This document shows, one piece after another, positions 25,286-34,031 of a stretch of DNA of 64,000 nt (position 1 is its first letter; each line of letters starts with the position of its first letter). The DNA comes from DASSUW01 sp963849695 (GTDB lineage Bacteria > Actinomycetota > Thermoleophilia > Solirubrobacterales > Solirubrobacteraceae). The translations under genes and the position numbers were made by a program. The stretch lies in contig CAWKIT010000039.1 in the NCBI GenBank assembly GCA_963849695.1, forward strand, positions 5,250-69,249. Reading direction: 5' to 3'. The notes under the pieces are model-generated. The model saw only the letters and a list, made by a program, of their open reading frames with translations. It made no database searches and was not told the DNA's origin.

Positions 25286-26166
25286 GCATCCTCGTCGACA
25301 CCGACACGCGCCTGTGCGTGAGCGGCATCACCGGCCGCGAGGGCACCTTCCACACCCTCAACAACAAGCACTACGGGACCAATGTGGTGTCCGGCGTCAC
25401 GCCCGGCAAGGGCGGCCAGGACGTCGAGGGCATCCCGGTCTTCAACACGTTCCACGACGCGGTCGCGGAGACCGGCGCCAACACGGCGATGATCTTCGTG
25501 CCGCCGCGCTTCGCGGCCGACTCGATCCTCGAGGCCGAGGACGCCGGCATCGAGCTGATCGTGGCGATCACCGAGGGGATCCCGGCCCACGACGAGCTGC
25601 GGGTCTACAACCACCTCGCGCGCAACGACGGGGTGCGGCTGGTCGGCCCCAACTGCCCCGGCATCCTCTCGCCCGGCAAAGCCAACGTCGGCATCATCCC
25701 CGCCGCCTTCTTCAGCGAGGGCAACGTGGGAGTCGTCTCGCGCTCGGGCACGCTCACCTATCAGATCGGCAACGAGCTGGCCCAGCGCGGCTTCGGCAAC
25801 TCGACCATCGTCGGCATCGGCGGCGACCCGGTGCCGGGCTCGAGCTTCATCGACATCGTCGCTCTCTTCCAGGACGACGACGAGACCGAGCTGATCGTGA
25901 TGGCGGGCGAGATCGGCGGCTCGGCGGAGGAGGAGGCGGCCGACTTCATCGCCGGCAACGTGACCAAGCCGGTGGTCGCGTACATCGCCGGCTTCACCGC
26001 GCCGCCCGGCAAGACCATGGGCCACGCGGGGGCGATCGTCTCCGGCACGGCCGGTACCGCCGTCGCCAAGCAGGAGGCGCTCGAGGCCCGCGGCGTGCGC
26101 GTGGGCCGGACGCCGACCGAAGTCGCGGAGATCGCCGCCGAGATCGCCGGGTCGCTCGCCCGGTGA
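25282..26166 (+). CDS. sucD: Succinyl-CoA synthetase alpha subunit
   Basis: A 294-residue protein. CoA-binding Rossmann domain: VSGITGREGTFHTLNNKHYG and NTAMIFVPPRFAADS; ligase domain: GPNCPGILSPGKANVGI, SRSGTLTYQ, and the phosphohistidine His248 in GHAGAIVSGTAGTA. Overlaps sucC by 4 bp (ATGA), and its stop overlaps the peptidase start (GTGA), so the three genes are coupled. Confidence 0.97.
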   Translation: MSILVDTDTRLCVSGITGREGTFHTLNNKHYGTNVVSGVTPGKGGQDVEGIPVFNTFHDAVAETGANTAMIFVPPRFAADSILEAEDAGIELIVAITEGIPAHDELRVYNHLARNDGVRLVGPNCPGILSPGKANVGIIPAAFFSEGNVGVVSRSGTLTYQIGNELAQRGFGNSTIVGIGGDPVPGSSFIDIVALFQDDDETELIVMAGEIGGSAEEEAADFIAGNVTKPVVAYIAGFTAPPGKTMGHAGAIVSGTAGTAVAKQEALEARGVRVGRTPTEVAEIAAEIAGSLAR

Positions 26167-27404
26167 GCTTCACCACATCGCTCGCCGAGACGCTCGCCGA
26201 AGACCTGCTGGAGCGCTTCCAGCGCTACGTGCGGGTGGACACGCAGTCCTCGCCGGAGACGGGCGCCGAGCCGAGCACGCCCGGTCAGCTCGAGCTGGGG
26301 CGGATGCTCGTGGAGGAGCTCGGCGAGATCGGGCTCGCGGACGCCGCCATGGACGACGGCGGGTTCGTGTTCGCCACGCTCCCCGGCGAAGGTCCCGCGG
26401 TGGGCCTGCTCGCCCATGTCGACACGACCTCCGAGGTGAGCGGCGCGGCCGTCGAGCCGATCGTCCACCGGGGCTACGACGGGGGCGTGATCGAGCTCCC
26501 GCGCGACGGGACCGTGCTCGACCCCGCAGAGATGCCGGTGCTGGCCGGCAAGGCGGGCCACGACATCGTCACCGCGAGCGGCGACACCCTGCTGGGCGCC
26601 GACGACAAGGCCGGGGTCGCCGCGATCATGGCCGCGGTCGCGCATCTCGCCGCGCATCCCGAGCTGCCGCGGCCGACGCTGCGGATCGGCTTCACGCCCG
26701 ACGAGGAGATCGGCGAGGGCGCCAAGCGGTTCGACATCGAGCGCTTCGGCGCGACCTGCGCGTACACGCTCGACGGCTCGCAGCCGGGCGAGCTGCAGGA
26801 CGAGAGCTTCTCGGCGATCGGGATCACGGTCACGTTCACCGGCGTCGAAGTGCACCCGGGGTTGGCGACCGGCAAGCTGGTCAACGCCGCCCGCCTCGCG
26901 GGCCGCTTCCTGGCCGCGCTGCCTCCCGAGCTGAGCCCGGAAGCGACCGCGGAGCGCCAGGGCTTCGTCCACCCCTACGAAGGCGATGTCGCGACCGGGC
27001 GCGCGACGGTCGCGCTGATCGCACGCGACTTCGACGACGACCTGCTCGAGCAGCACGTCGCGCTCGTGCGACGGACCGCCGAGCAGGTGGTCGCGGGTGA
27101 GCCGCGCGCGCGGGTCGAGGTCGTGACCAAGCACCAGTACTCGAACATGCGCCGCCACCTCGAGGCGTTCCCGCAGGTGATCGAGCACGCGGCACGCGCG
27201 ATCCGCGCCGAGGGGCTCGAGGTCGAGCGCGTGCCGATCCGCGGAGGCACCGACGGCTCGATCCTGAGCGCCCGCGGCCTGCCGACCCCGAACCTGTTCG
27301 CCGGCGGCCACGAGTTCCACTCGGTGCGCGAGTGGGCGTCGGTCCAGGACATGGCTTCGGCCGCCGCGGTGGTCGTGCGGCTGGCCGGCGAGTGGGCGAG
27401 CTAG
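26163..27404 (+). CDS. Peptidase T-like M20 metallopeptidase
   Basis: A 413-residue M20B-type aminotripeptidase: FQRYVRVDTQSSPETG, the first metal site LLAHVDTTSEVSG, the PepT-specific insertion IELPRDGTVLDP, LLGADDKAGVAAIM (bridging Asp), FTPDEEIGEGAKRFD (general-base Glu), TLDGSQPGE, and the final ligand in FAGGHEFHSVREW. It removes N-terminal residues from tripeptides in the cytoplasm. GTG 26163 overlaps the sucD stop. The stop overlaps that of the convergent DUF1707 gene by 4 bp. The link with sucCD is positional only. Confidence 0.9.
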   Translation: MSFTTSLAETLAEDLLERFQRYVRVDTQSSPETGAEPSTPGQLELGRMLVEELGEIGLADAAMDDGGFVFATLPGEGPAVGLLAHVDTTSEVSGAAVEPIVHRGYDGGVIELPRDGTVLDPAEMPVLAGKAGHDIVTASGDTLLGADDKAGVAAIMAAVAHLAAHPELPRPTLRIGFTPDEEIGEGAKRFDIERFGATCAYTLDGSQPGELQDESFSAIGITVTFTGVEVHPGLATGKLVNAARLAGRFLAALPPELSPEATAERQGFVHPYEGDVATGRATVALIARDFDDDLLEQHVALVRRTAEQVVAGEPRARVEVVTKHQYSNMRRHLEAFPQVIEHAARAIRAEGLEVERVPIRGGTDGSILSARGLPTPNLFAGGHEFHSVREWASVQDMASAAAVVVRLAGEWAS

Positions 27405-27976
27405 CGCCGCCTGCGCGACGGCTTGCGCTCGACCACGACGCCGCCCATCAGCGAGAACGCGCGCACGCGCACGATCGGCGAGTTCGGCAGCGGCAGCACC
27501 TTGTCGTCCGGCCCGGAGTTGCCGCCCATCAGCGCGAAGCCGCTCATCTCGACCGAGACGCCCTCGGGCACGACCACGCTCACGGCGCCCATGAACGGGA
27601 TCGCGAGGATCTCGGCGCCGTCGGCCAGCTCGGCCTCGCGCAGGTCGATGTCGATCCCGCCCATCACCGCGACCGCGTTCGTCCGCCGCGCCGGCCGCCA
27701 GCGGCCCTTGCGCTGCTCGCCGCCCATGATCGCCACGATCCAGCGGCGCTCCTTGCGCGGCGCGTCGGGCACGGTGGCGGCGCTGCCCGTCGAGGCCGGG
27801 AGGTCGGCGGTGAGCGCTTCGAGCTCGCCCCACGTGCGCGCCGCGTCGGCCTGCTCGACCCGGTCCGCGAGCTCCTCGAGCGTCAGCCGGCCCTCGCCGC
27901 CGGCCTCGCGCAGGCGCATCACCGTCGCCTCCCGGTCGGCGTCCGAGACCCGCAGCTCGGGGCGCTGGTCGCTCAC
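27401..27976 (-). CDS. DUF1707 domain protein with LiaF-like C-terminal region
   Basis: A 191-residue protein. Residues ~8-60 match DUF1707: RVSDADREATVMRLREAGGE, GRLTLEELADRVEQA. The C-terminal part has two strand-rich repeats with AVAVMGGIDIDLREAEL and FSLMGGVVVERKP, like the cell-wall-active-antibiotics-response (LiaF-type) domain, which is common after DUF1707 in actinobacteria. No membrane segment is evident. GTG 27976 is favoured; TTG 27985 is possible. A role in envelope stress is inferred from the family only. Confidence 0.82.
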   Translation of the reverse strand: MSDQRPELRVSDADREATVMRLREAGGEGRLTLEELADRVEQADAARTWGELEALTADLPASTGSAATVPDAPRKERRWIVAIMGGEQRKGRWRPARRTNAVAVMGGIDIDLREAELADGAEILAIPFMGAVSVVVPEGVSVEMSGFALMGGNSGPDDKVLPLPNSPIVRVRAFSLMGGVVVERKPSRRRR

Positions 27977-28044
27977 GCCGCGCAAGCTAGCCGACGCCGC
28001 GCACGGCGGAGTACGGCCAGCCCCACTGTGCGTATCCTGCGGCC

Positions 28045-29142
28045 ATGGCCGACACGATCTCCTTCGCCCGCGGGGCGCCGTCGCTGGACATCGTCGACGT
28101 GGAGGGGCTGCGCGAGGCGGCGCAGCTGGCGTTCGACGAGGATCCGGCCGGCACGACGGCGTACGGGACGTCGGTCGGCTACGTGCCGCTGCGCGAGTGG
28201 ATCGCCGAGCAGCACGGGGTGGCGGTCGACCAGGTGCTGGTCACCAACGGGTCGATGCAGGCGGATGCGTTCCTGTTCCAGCTGCTCGTCAACCCGGGCG
28301 ACTCGGTGGTGGTCGAGTCGCCGACGTACGACCGCACGCTGCTGAACCTGCGCAACCGCGAGGCCGACATCCGGATGGTCGAGCTGGAGACCGACGGGAT
28401 CGACGTCGACGGGCTGGAGCGGCTGCTGCGCGAGGAGAACGTGCGGCCGACGCTCGCGCACGTGATCCCGAACTTCCAGAATCCCGCCGGCCACACGCTC
28501 AGCGCGCCGAAGCGGGCGAAGCTGCTCGACCTCGCGCGCGAGTTCGACTTCACGCTGTTCGAGGACGACCCGTACATCGCGATCCGCTTCGAGGGCGAGG
28601 GCCTGCCGACGATGCTCTCGCAGGACGACGCCGGCCAGGTCGTGTACGCCTCGTCGTTCTCCAAGACCGTCTGCCCCGGTATCCGCGTCGGCTACCTGGT
28701 CGGCCCGCAGGCGGTGATCAAGCAGATCCAGGCGATCGCCACCAACACCTACATCTCGCCGAACATGGTGGCGCAGTCGATCGTCAACCAGTTCGTCCGC
28801 TCGGGGCGGATGGACAGCGCGATCGCGACCGTCAAGACCGCGCTCCGCGACCGCCGCGACGCGCTGGTGGCCGCGCTGCGGCGCGACCTGCCGGAGGCGG
28901 AGTTCAGCCCGCCTCAGGGCGGCTACTTCATGTGGGTGGCGCTGCCGGAGGAGGTCAGCGTGGCCGAGGTCGAGACCGCCGCCGCCGAGCGCGGCGTGAT
29001 CTTCGTGAAGGGCACCGACTTCCTGCTCGAGGGGGGCGAGAACACCCTCCGGCTCGCCTACTCGGGGGTGACGCCCGAGCAGATCGACGAGGGCGTCTCG
29101 CGCCTGGCCGAGGCCGTGCACTCGCTTGGCGTCTCCGCCTGA
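28045..29142 (+). CDS. PLP-dependent aminotransferase, 2-aminoadipate aminotransferase-like
   Basis: A 365-residue fold-type I aminotransferase of the LysN/GntR-associated class without a DNA-binding domain: TAYGTSVGYVPLREWIAEQH, VTNGSMQADAFLFQ, VESPTYDRTLLNLRN, IPNFQNPAGHTLS, the Schiff-base Lys207 in SSFSKTVCPGIRVGY, and the substrate-carboxylate region ENTLRLAYSGVT. It may act on 2-aminoadipate, aromatic or branched-chain amino acids. The kynurenine genes follow after a short gap, so kynurenine or aromatic amino acids are plausible substrates (inference). Confidence 0.88.
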   Translation: MADTISFARGAPSLDIVDVEGLREAAQLAFDEDPAGTTAYGTSVGYVPLREWIAEQHGVAVDQVLVTNGSMQADAFLFQLLVNPGDSVVVESPTYDRTLLNLRNREADIRMVELETDGIDVDGLERLLREENVRPTLAHVIPNFQNPAGHTLSAPKRAKLLDLAREFDFTLFEDDPYIAIRFEGEGLPTMLSQDDAGQVVYASSFSKTVCPGIRVGYLVGPQAVIKQIQAIATNTYISPNMVAQSIVNQFVRSGRMDSAIATVKTALRDRRDALVAALRRDLPEAEFSPPQGGYFMWVALPEEVSVAEVETAAAERGVIFVKGTDFLLEGGENTLRLAYSGVTPEQIDEGVSRLAEAVHSLGVSA

Positions 29143-29258
29143 GCCTGGATTCTTCGATGACCCGTGGATGCCTCGGGGGTCGGTGAATTCAGGCTGAGCT
29201 CGTCCGGTACGGGGATCACCCGTCGCAGTTCTGCGAGCTGTTCGCCGCCGGCGAGGAC

Positions 29259-29846
29259 GTGGCGGTCCTCATCCACGGTGGGTTCTGGCGCGCGCGCTAC
29301 GGCCGCGAGCTCGAGCACCCGGTCGCGCGCGACCTCGTGGCGCGCGGGTGGACGGTGTGGAACGTCGAGTACCGGCGGCTGGGCGACGGCGGCGGGTGGC
29401 CGGCGACGTTCGAGGACGTCAAGGCCGCGTTCGAGGCGCTGCCGATGGAGGCGTCGCGGGTGGTGGCGATCGGGCACTCGGCGGGCGGCCACCTCGCCGC
29501 CTGGGCCGCGGGCGAGGTGCCGCTGTCCGGCGTCGTCTCGCAGGCGGGCGCGCTCGACCTGTACGAGCTGTGGCGGCGCGGCACGTCCGACCACGTCGTG
29601 CGGCAGCTGCTCGGGGGCTCGCCCGGCGAGGTGCCGGAGCGCTACGAGGCGGCCTCCCCGCGGCCGCCGGCGGGGACGCCGCTGCTGCTCGTCCACGGCG
29701 CGCTCGACGAGGATGTGCCGGTGTCGATGTCGCGCGAGTTCGCGGCGGGCCGCGACTGCGATCTTGTGGTGATCGATGACGAGGGCCACTACGAGCATCT
29801 CGACCCGGGCTCGAAGTGCTGGGCGGCGGTGACCGCGTGGCTCTGA
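29259..29846 (+). CDS. Alpha/beta hydrolase, probable kynurenine formamidase (KynB-like role)
   Basis: From GTG 29259 the protein has 195 residues, with the oxyanion motif LIHGGFWRARYGRE, the nucleophile elbow GHSAGGHLAAWA, an Asp in HGALDEDVPV and His in DDEGHYEHL. In-frame codons upstream (29196-29231) encode ELVRYGDHPSQFCELF, a conserved N-terminus in this family, but no ATG, GTG or TTG precedes them before an in-frame stop at 29184. The start is therefore either non-canonical (ATT 29187) or damaged by a base error. It overlaps kynureninase by 10 bp; HGGFW-type hydrolases next to kynU usually deformylate N-formylkynurenine. Confidence 0.72.
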   Translation: MAVLIHGGFWRARYGRELEHPVARDLVARGWTVWNVEYRRLGDGGGWPATFEDVKAAFEALPMEASRVVAIGHSAGGHLAAWAAGEVPLSGVVSQAGALDLYELWRRGTSDHVVRQLLGGSPGEVPERYEAASPRPPAGTPLLLVHGALDEDVPVSMSREFAAGRDCDLVVIDDEGHYEHLDPGSKCWAAVTAWL

Positions 29847-31048
29847 CGCGCGAGGATGCGGCGGCGCTCGACGCGGCCGACCCGCTGGCGAGCTTCCGCG
29901 AGCGCTTCGTGTTCACCGACGAGGAGCGGATCTACCTCGACGGCAACTCGCTCGGCCGGTTGCCGGTCGCCACGCGCGACCGGCTGCGAGACCTGGTCGA
30001 AGAGTGGGGCGACCGGCTCGTCTCCGGATGGCCGGACTGGATCGACGCGCCGGCGCGGGTCGGCGACATGCTCGCCGAGGGCGTGCTCGGTGCCGGCCCG
30101 GGCGAGGTGATCGTCGCCGACTCGACCACCGTCAACCTGTTCAAGCTCTGCTCGGCCGCGCTCGACCTCCAGCCGGGGCCGCTGGTCACCGATCGCGCCA
30201 ACTTCCCCACCGACCGCTACGTGCTCGAGGGGCTGGCCCGGCAGCGCGGGCTCGAGCTGCGGATCGTGGACCGGGTGGACGACGCGCTCGAGGGGGCCGC
30301 GGTGGTGGTCCTCTCGCACGTCGACTACCGCACGGGCGAGCTCGCGGACATGGCGGGCGTCACGGCCGCGGCCCGTTCGCACGGGGCGCGCGTGGTGTGG
30401 GACCTCTCGCACTCGGCCGGCGCGCTCCCGATCGAGCTGCATGCCGCCGGTGTCGAGCTGGCGGTCGGCTGCACCTACAAGTACCTGAACGCCGGCCCGG
30501 GCGCGCCCGCCTTCCTGTACGTGGCGCGCGCGCTGCAGCCGCGCCTGCGATCCCCGATCCAGGGCTGGTTCGGGCAGCGCGACCAGTTCGAGATGGATCG
30601 CCCGTATGACCCGGTCGAGGGCATCGGGCGGTTCATGGCCGGGACGCCGCCGATCCTCGACCTCGCCGCGGTGGAGTCGGGCGTCCGGCTGACCGCCGAG
30701 GCCGGCATCGAGCCGCTGCGGGAGAAGTCGGTCGCGCTGTGCGAGCTCATCGTCGCCTTGAACGACGAGTGGCTGGCGCCGCTCGGGTTCGAGCTCGGCT
30801 CGCCGCGCGACCCGGCTCGGCGCGGCTCGCACGTCTCGCTGCGCCACCGGGACGCATGGCGGATCTGCCAGGCGATGATCGCCCGGGGCGTGATCCCGGA
30901 CTTCCGGGGGCCGGACTCGATCCGGCTCGGCGTGGCGCCGCTCTACACGCGCCACGTCGACGTGTGGGACGCGCTCGACCGCGTGCGCGGGCTGGTCGAG
31001 CGCGGCGAGCACGCGACGTTCGACGCGGCGCCGGGCCGCGTGACTTAG
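29837..31048 (+). CDS. kynU: Kynureninase
   Basis: A 403-residue PLP enzyme (usual 400-430): YLDGNSLGRLP, the phosphate-binding region VADSTTVNLFKL, FPTDRYVLEGLA, LSHVDYRTGELADM, VVWDLSHSAGALPIEL and the Schiff-base Lys215 in GCTYKYLNAGPGAP, then IQGWFGQRDQFEMD. It cleaves kynurenine to anthranilate and alanine. GTG 29837 lies inside the 3' end of the hydrolase gene. No tryptophan dioxygenase is in the window. Confidence 0.95.
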   Translation: MALTREDAAALDAADPLASFRERFVFTDEERIYLDGNSLGRLPVATRDRLRDLVEEWGDRLVSGWPDWIDAPARVGDMLAEGVLGAGPGEVIVADSTTVNLFKLCSAALDLQPGPLVTDRANFPTDRYVLEGLARQRGLELRIVDRVDDALEGAAVVVLSHVDYRTGELADMAGVTAAARSHGARVVWDLSHSAGALPIELHAAGVELAVGCTYKYLNAGPGAPAFLYVARALQPRLRSPIQGWFGQRDQFEMDRPYDPVEGIGRFMAGTPPILDLAAVESGVRLTAEAGIEPLREKSVALCELIVALNDEWLAPLGFELGSPRDPARRGSHVSLRHRDAWRICQAMIARGVIPDFRGPDSIRLGVAPLYTRHVDVWDALDRVRGLVERGEHATFDAAPGRVT

Positions 31049-31758
31049 CGGCCGTAGCGCTCCTTCGCCAGCACGAGCTGCTCGGGCAGGGCCGTGCGCG
31101 GCGGCGGCGACGGGTCGGCGATCACCGCGACGGTCTCCGACACCGAGCGGGTGAGCGTCGCGGTGGCGTCGTCGAACCGGACGACCACGTGGTCCTCGTC
31201 GGCCTCGGCGACCTCGCCCTCCTTGCCGGGTGCCAGGCCCTCGTTCTTGAACAGGTGCAGCAGATCCTCGGCCTCGTTCTCGAACCGCAGCACGGTGACC
31301 TTGGCGCCCTGCTCGACGTCGGCCAGCGGGACGCCCTCGACGCGGTCGCCGGGGCTGAGCGGATGGCCGTGCGGGCACGTCTTCGCGTCGCCGATCGCGG
31401 CCATCATCCGCTCCTCGAGCTTCGGCGACATCGCGTGCTCGAGCCGCTCGGCCTCCTCGTGCACGTCGTCCCACGGGATCCCCAGCACGTCGGTCAGGAA
31501 GCGCTCGATCAGCCGATGCCGCCGCACCACGCCCTCGGCGTGCTCGCGGCCATGGTCGGTGAACAGCAGCGCCTTGTCGGGACCGCGCGTGATGTAGCCG
31601 TCGCGCTCCAGCCGGCCGATCATCTCGTGGACGGTCGGAGCGGAGAGCTGCATGGCGCGGGCGACGTTGGCGCCGGTCATCGGCAGCCCTGCTTCCTGGA
31701 GCCAGAAGATCGTCTGGAGGTACTCCTCCTCGGCGACGGTCGCTTGGTCGTGGGACAT
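31045..31758 (-). CDS. DtxR/MntR family metal-dependent transcriptional regulator
   Basis: A 237-residue protein. N-terminal winged helix: EEEYLQTIFWLQEAG, VARAMQLSAPTVHEMIGRLE; dimerisation and metal-binding region: HRLIERFLTDVLGIPWDDVH, EAERLEHAMSP; conserved CPHGHPLSPGD; and a C-terminal FeoA/SH3-like domain. It would repress metal-uptake genes with Fe(II) or Mn(II) as co-repressor. ATG 31758 was chosen from several in-frame starts (31770 also possible). The stop overlaps that of kynU (TTAG). No cognate operator is recognisable nearby. Confidence 0.9.
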   Translation of the reverse strand: MSHDQATVAEEEYLQTIFWLQEAGLPMTGANVARAMQLSAPTVHEMIGRLERDGYITRGPDKALLFTDHGREHAEGVVRRHRLIERFLTDVLGIPWDDVHEEAERLEHAMSPKLEERMMAAIGDAKTCPHGHPLSPGDRVEGVPLADVEQGAKVTVLRFENEAEDLLHLFKNEGLAPGKEGEVAEADEDHVVVRFDDATATLTRSVSETVAVIADPSPPPRTALPEQLVLAKERYGR

Positions 31759-31805
31759 GGCTCTGAGCATATCCTCCGCCCTGATGCGCATCGACGCGAC
31801 CGACG

Positions 31806-32717
31806 TCACGCCTCGAGCCGCGGCTCGAGCGCCGCGACGCGCTTCTCGGCCAGCGCCATGAACTCGCGGCCGGCCGGCGAGAGCTGGGCGTTGCGGCGGG
31901 TGATGAAGGCGAACGTGTCGTACAGGGGCGGGTCGAACGGGACGCCGGCGAGCTGCGGTGCGTAGCCGCGTGAGCGGATCATCGTCTGGTTGCTCACGGT
32001 GTCGCCGAGGCCGCGGGCGCAGAGCTCGAGCGCGGCGGTCACGTACTCGACCTCGATCTGCGCCTCGACCTTGACGCCGGCGCGCTGGGCCCGGTCGCGG
32101 AGCTGGCGGCGGGTCGGGTCGTCGGCGCCCCAGCGCGCGTCGTAGAGGATCAGCGGCGCCTCGGCGAGGCGCTCGATCGTCATCGGCTCGCGCAGCCGCG
32201 CCGGCCTGGCGCTCACGTACAGCTGCTCCTCGCGCAGCGCGGGCCGGACGTCGAGCCCGCGGTCGTCGATCGGCAGCATCACGAGCCCGGCCTCGAGCCG
32301 AGCCTCCCGCACCGCGTCGGCCACCTCGGCCGAGTTCTGCCCGACGGCCCGCACGCGCACGTTCGGATGACGGGTGCGGAAGTCCTCGATCAGCCCGCCC
32401 AGCAGGTAGTGGTGGGCGCTCCCGAAGGTGCCGAAGGCGACCGTGCCGCCGGTGAGGTCGCGCACCTCCTGGACGGACTCCGCGGCCTCACGGGCGGCGG
32501 CCACCGTCCGCTCGGCGTGCGGGCGCAGCAGCCGGCCGGCCTCGGTCAGCTCGAGCCCCCGGCCGACGCGCGCGAACAGCGACACGCCGAGCTCGGCCTC
32601 GAGCCGGCGGATCTGCTCGGACAGGCTCGGCTGGGCCATGAACAGGCTCTCGGCGGCGGCCGAGAACGATCCGTGCTCGGCGGCGGTGAGGAAGTAGGTG
32701 AGCTGCTGAAGCGTTAT
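31806..32717 (-). CDS. LysR family transcriptional regulator with ATA at the expected start
   Basis: LysR-type regulator: HTH residues LTYFLTAAEHGSFSAAAESL and QPSLSEQIRRLEAELG, then a periplasmic-binding-like effector domain (FGTFGSAHHYLLGGLI, ELCARGLGDTVSNQ). The first ordinary start is ATG 32639, which would delete most of the HTH. Codons upstream read ITLQQLTYFLT from ATA 32717, exactly where an M is expected, after an in-frame stop. Full length would be 303 residues, the family norm. So either ATA is used, or an ATG has been changed to ATA. The AT-rich region 32718-32787 separates it from a divergent 34-residue frame. Confidence 0.82.
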   Translation of the reverse strand: MTLQQLTYFLTAAEHGSFSAAAESLFMAQPSLSEQIRRLEAELGVSLFARVGRGLELTEAGRLLRPHAERTVAAAREAAESVQEVRDLTGGTVAFGTFGSAHHYLLGGLIEDFRTRHPNVRVRAVGQNSAEVADAVREARLEAGLVMLPIDDRGLDVRPALREEQLYVSARPARLREPMTIERLAEAPLILYDARWGADDPTRRQLRDRAQRAGVKVEAQIEVEYVTAALELCARGLGDTVSNQTMIRSRGYAPQLAGVPFDPPLYDTFAFITRRNAQLSPAGREFMALAEKRVAALEPRLEA

Positions 32718-32787
32718 AGGCTAAACCTTCTGATGCTCTAGTCAATCAAGTATACGCCAATGGCGCACAACGTCCGATACTGAGGGC

Positions 32788-32892
32788 ATGTCGATCATCC
32801 TTGCCATCGCGCTCCCCCTCGCGGCCGTCATCGGTGTCCTGTTCGGACCCGAAGACCGGCCCGGGTTCGACGAGCGCAAGCCGCTCTCCTAG
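32788..32892 (+). CDS. Putative 34-residue single-pass membrane peptide
   Basis: ATG 32788 is preceded by GAGG at 32782-32785, giving a plausible ribosome binding site. The peptide begins MSIILAIALPLAAVIGVLFG (a clear membrane span), followed by a polar tail PEDRPGFDERKPLS and TAG at 32892. It is read divergently from the LysR gene, and an AT-rich stretch before it could hold a LysR-controlled promoter (inference). No family is recognised. Confidence 0.5.
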   Translation: MSIILAIALPLAAVIGVLFGPEDRPGFDERKPLS

Positions 32893-32967
32893 AGCGCCCT
32901 CCACACTCCCCCTCTCCGAAGCCCTTGTCGTTCCCCGCGGCACGGGCTTCGTGATTTCCTGGGGCAC

Positions 32968-33912
32968 ATGACCCTCCCCCTCGCGCCCCCGCTGCTTCCC
33001 CAGCTCGCCCGCTCCGCCAAGAAGCTGCCCACCGGCGACGGCTGGAGCTACGAGCCCAAGTGGGACGGCTTCCGCGCGATCGCGTTCGTCGATGGTGACG
33101 ACGTCTACCTGCAGTCCCGCAACGGCCGCCCGCTCACCCGCTACTTCCCCGAGCTGAAGTTCCCCGACGGCCGGTACGTGCTCGACGGCGAGATCGTGCT
33201 GTTCGACGAGCACGGCCGGCAGGACTTCGACGCGCTCGGCCAGCGGATCCACCCCGCCGAGTCGCGCATCCGCATGCTGGCCGAGCAGACGCCGACGCGC
33301 TTCATCGCCTTCGACCTGCTCTCCGACGGCGACGAGGTCCTGCTCGAGCTGCCGCAGCACGAGCGCCGCGGGCGGCTCGAGAAGCGCGTCGACGCCCCGC
33401 TCGACCTCACGCCGACCGTCTTCGACCCCGACGGCGCCCAGGAGTGGCTCGAGGGCGCCGAGGGCGTCGTCGCCAAGGAGCGCAGCGCGCCCTACCGCCC
33501 CGGCGAGCGGACGGGGATGCTGAAGATCAAGCGCATCCGCACGATCGATGCCGTCGTCCAGGGCTGGCGGCCGGGCAAGGAGGAGGGGACGGTCGGCTCT
33601 CTGATCCTCGGGCTCTACGACGAGGCCGGCAACCTGCGCACGGTCGGCCACACGTCAGGCTTCTCGGCGAAGGAGAAGCGCGAGCTGCCCGCCCGGCTGA
33701 AGCCGTACGAGACCGGCGAGCGGGGCATGGGCGACCCGAGCCGCTGGGCGAGCGATCGCGAGCTCGAGTGGATCGAGCTGCGTCCCGAGCTGGTGGTCGA
33801 GATCACGTTCGACCACACGAGCAACGACCGCATCCGCCACGGAGCGAAGATCGCGCGCTGGCGGGAGGACAAGCCGCCCGCCGAGTGCCGGACCGACCAG
33901 CTGCTCAGCTGA
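32968..33912 (+). CDS. ATP-dependent DNA ligase
   Basis: A 314-residue ligase with an adenylation domain and an OB domain. Motif I is EPKWDGFRAI with the adenylated Lys31; the region QSRNGRPLTRYFPEL is motif Ia/III-like; VLDGEIVLFD is motif III, EGVVAKERSAPYRPG motif IV and MLKIKRIRTIDAVV motif V. Size and layout match the LigC/LigD-ligase type used in non-homologous end joining and base-excision repair in actinobacteria. No Ku or LigD polymerase genes are adjacent. Confidence 0.92.
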   Translation: MTLPLAPPLLPQLARSAKKLPTGDGWSYEPKWDGFRAIAFVDGDDVYLQSRNGRPLTRYFPELKFPDGRYVLDGEIVLFDEHGRQDFDALGQRIHPAESRIRMLAEQTPTRFIAFDLLSDGDEVLLELPQHERRGRLEKRVDAPLDLTPTVFDPDGAQEWLEGAEGVVAKERSAPYRPGERTGMLKIKRIRTIDAVVQGWRPGKEEGTVGSLILGLYDEAGNLRTVGHTSGFSAKEKRELPARLKPYETGERGMGDPSRWASDRELEWIELRPELVVEITFDHTSNDRIRHGAKIARWREDKPPAECRTDQLLS

Positions 33913-34031
33913 CGCCGCCCACCAAAGTGGCGCGCCGGAGTTCCTCCGGCCTTCGGTGTCCGGTAGGGAGCTGGCGCGGCGGGGTACCATGCCCTTGACC
34001 GAGCCGGAGCTCGGTCAGAGGAGACGGAATT

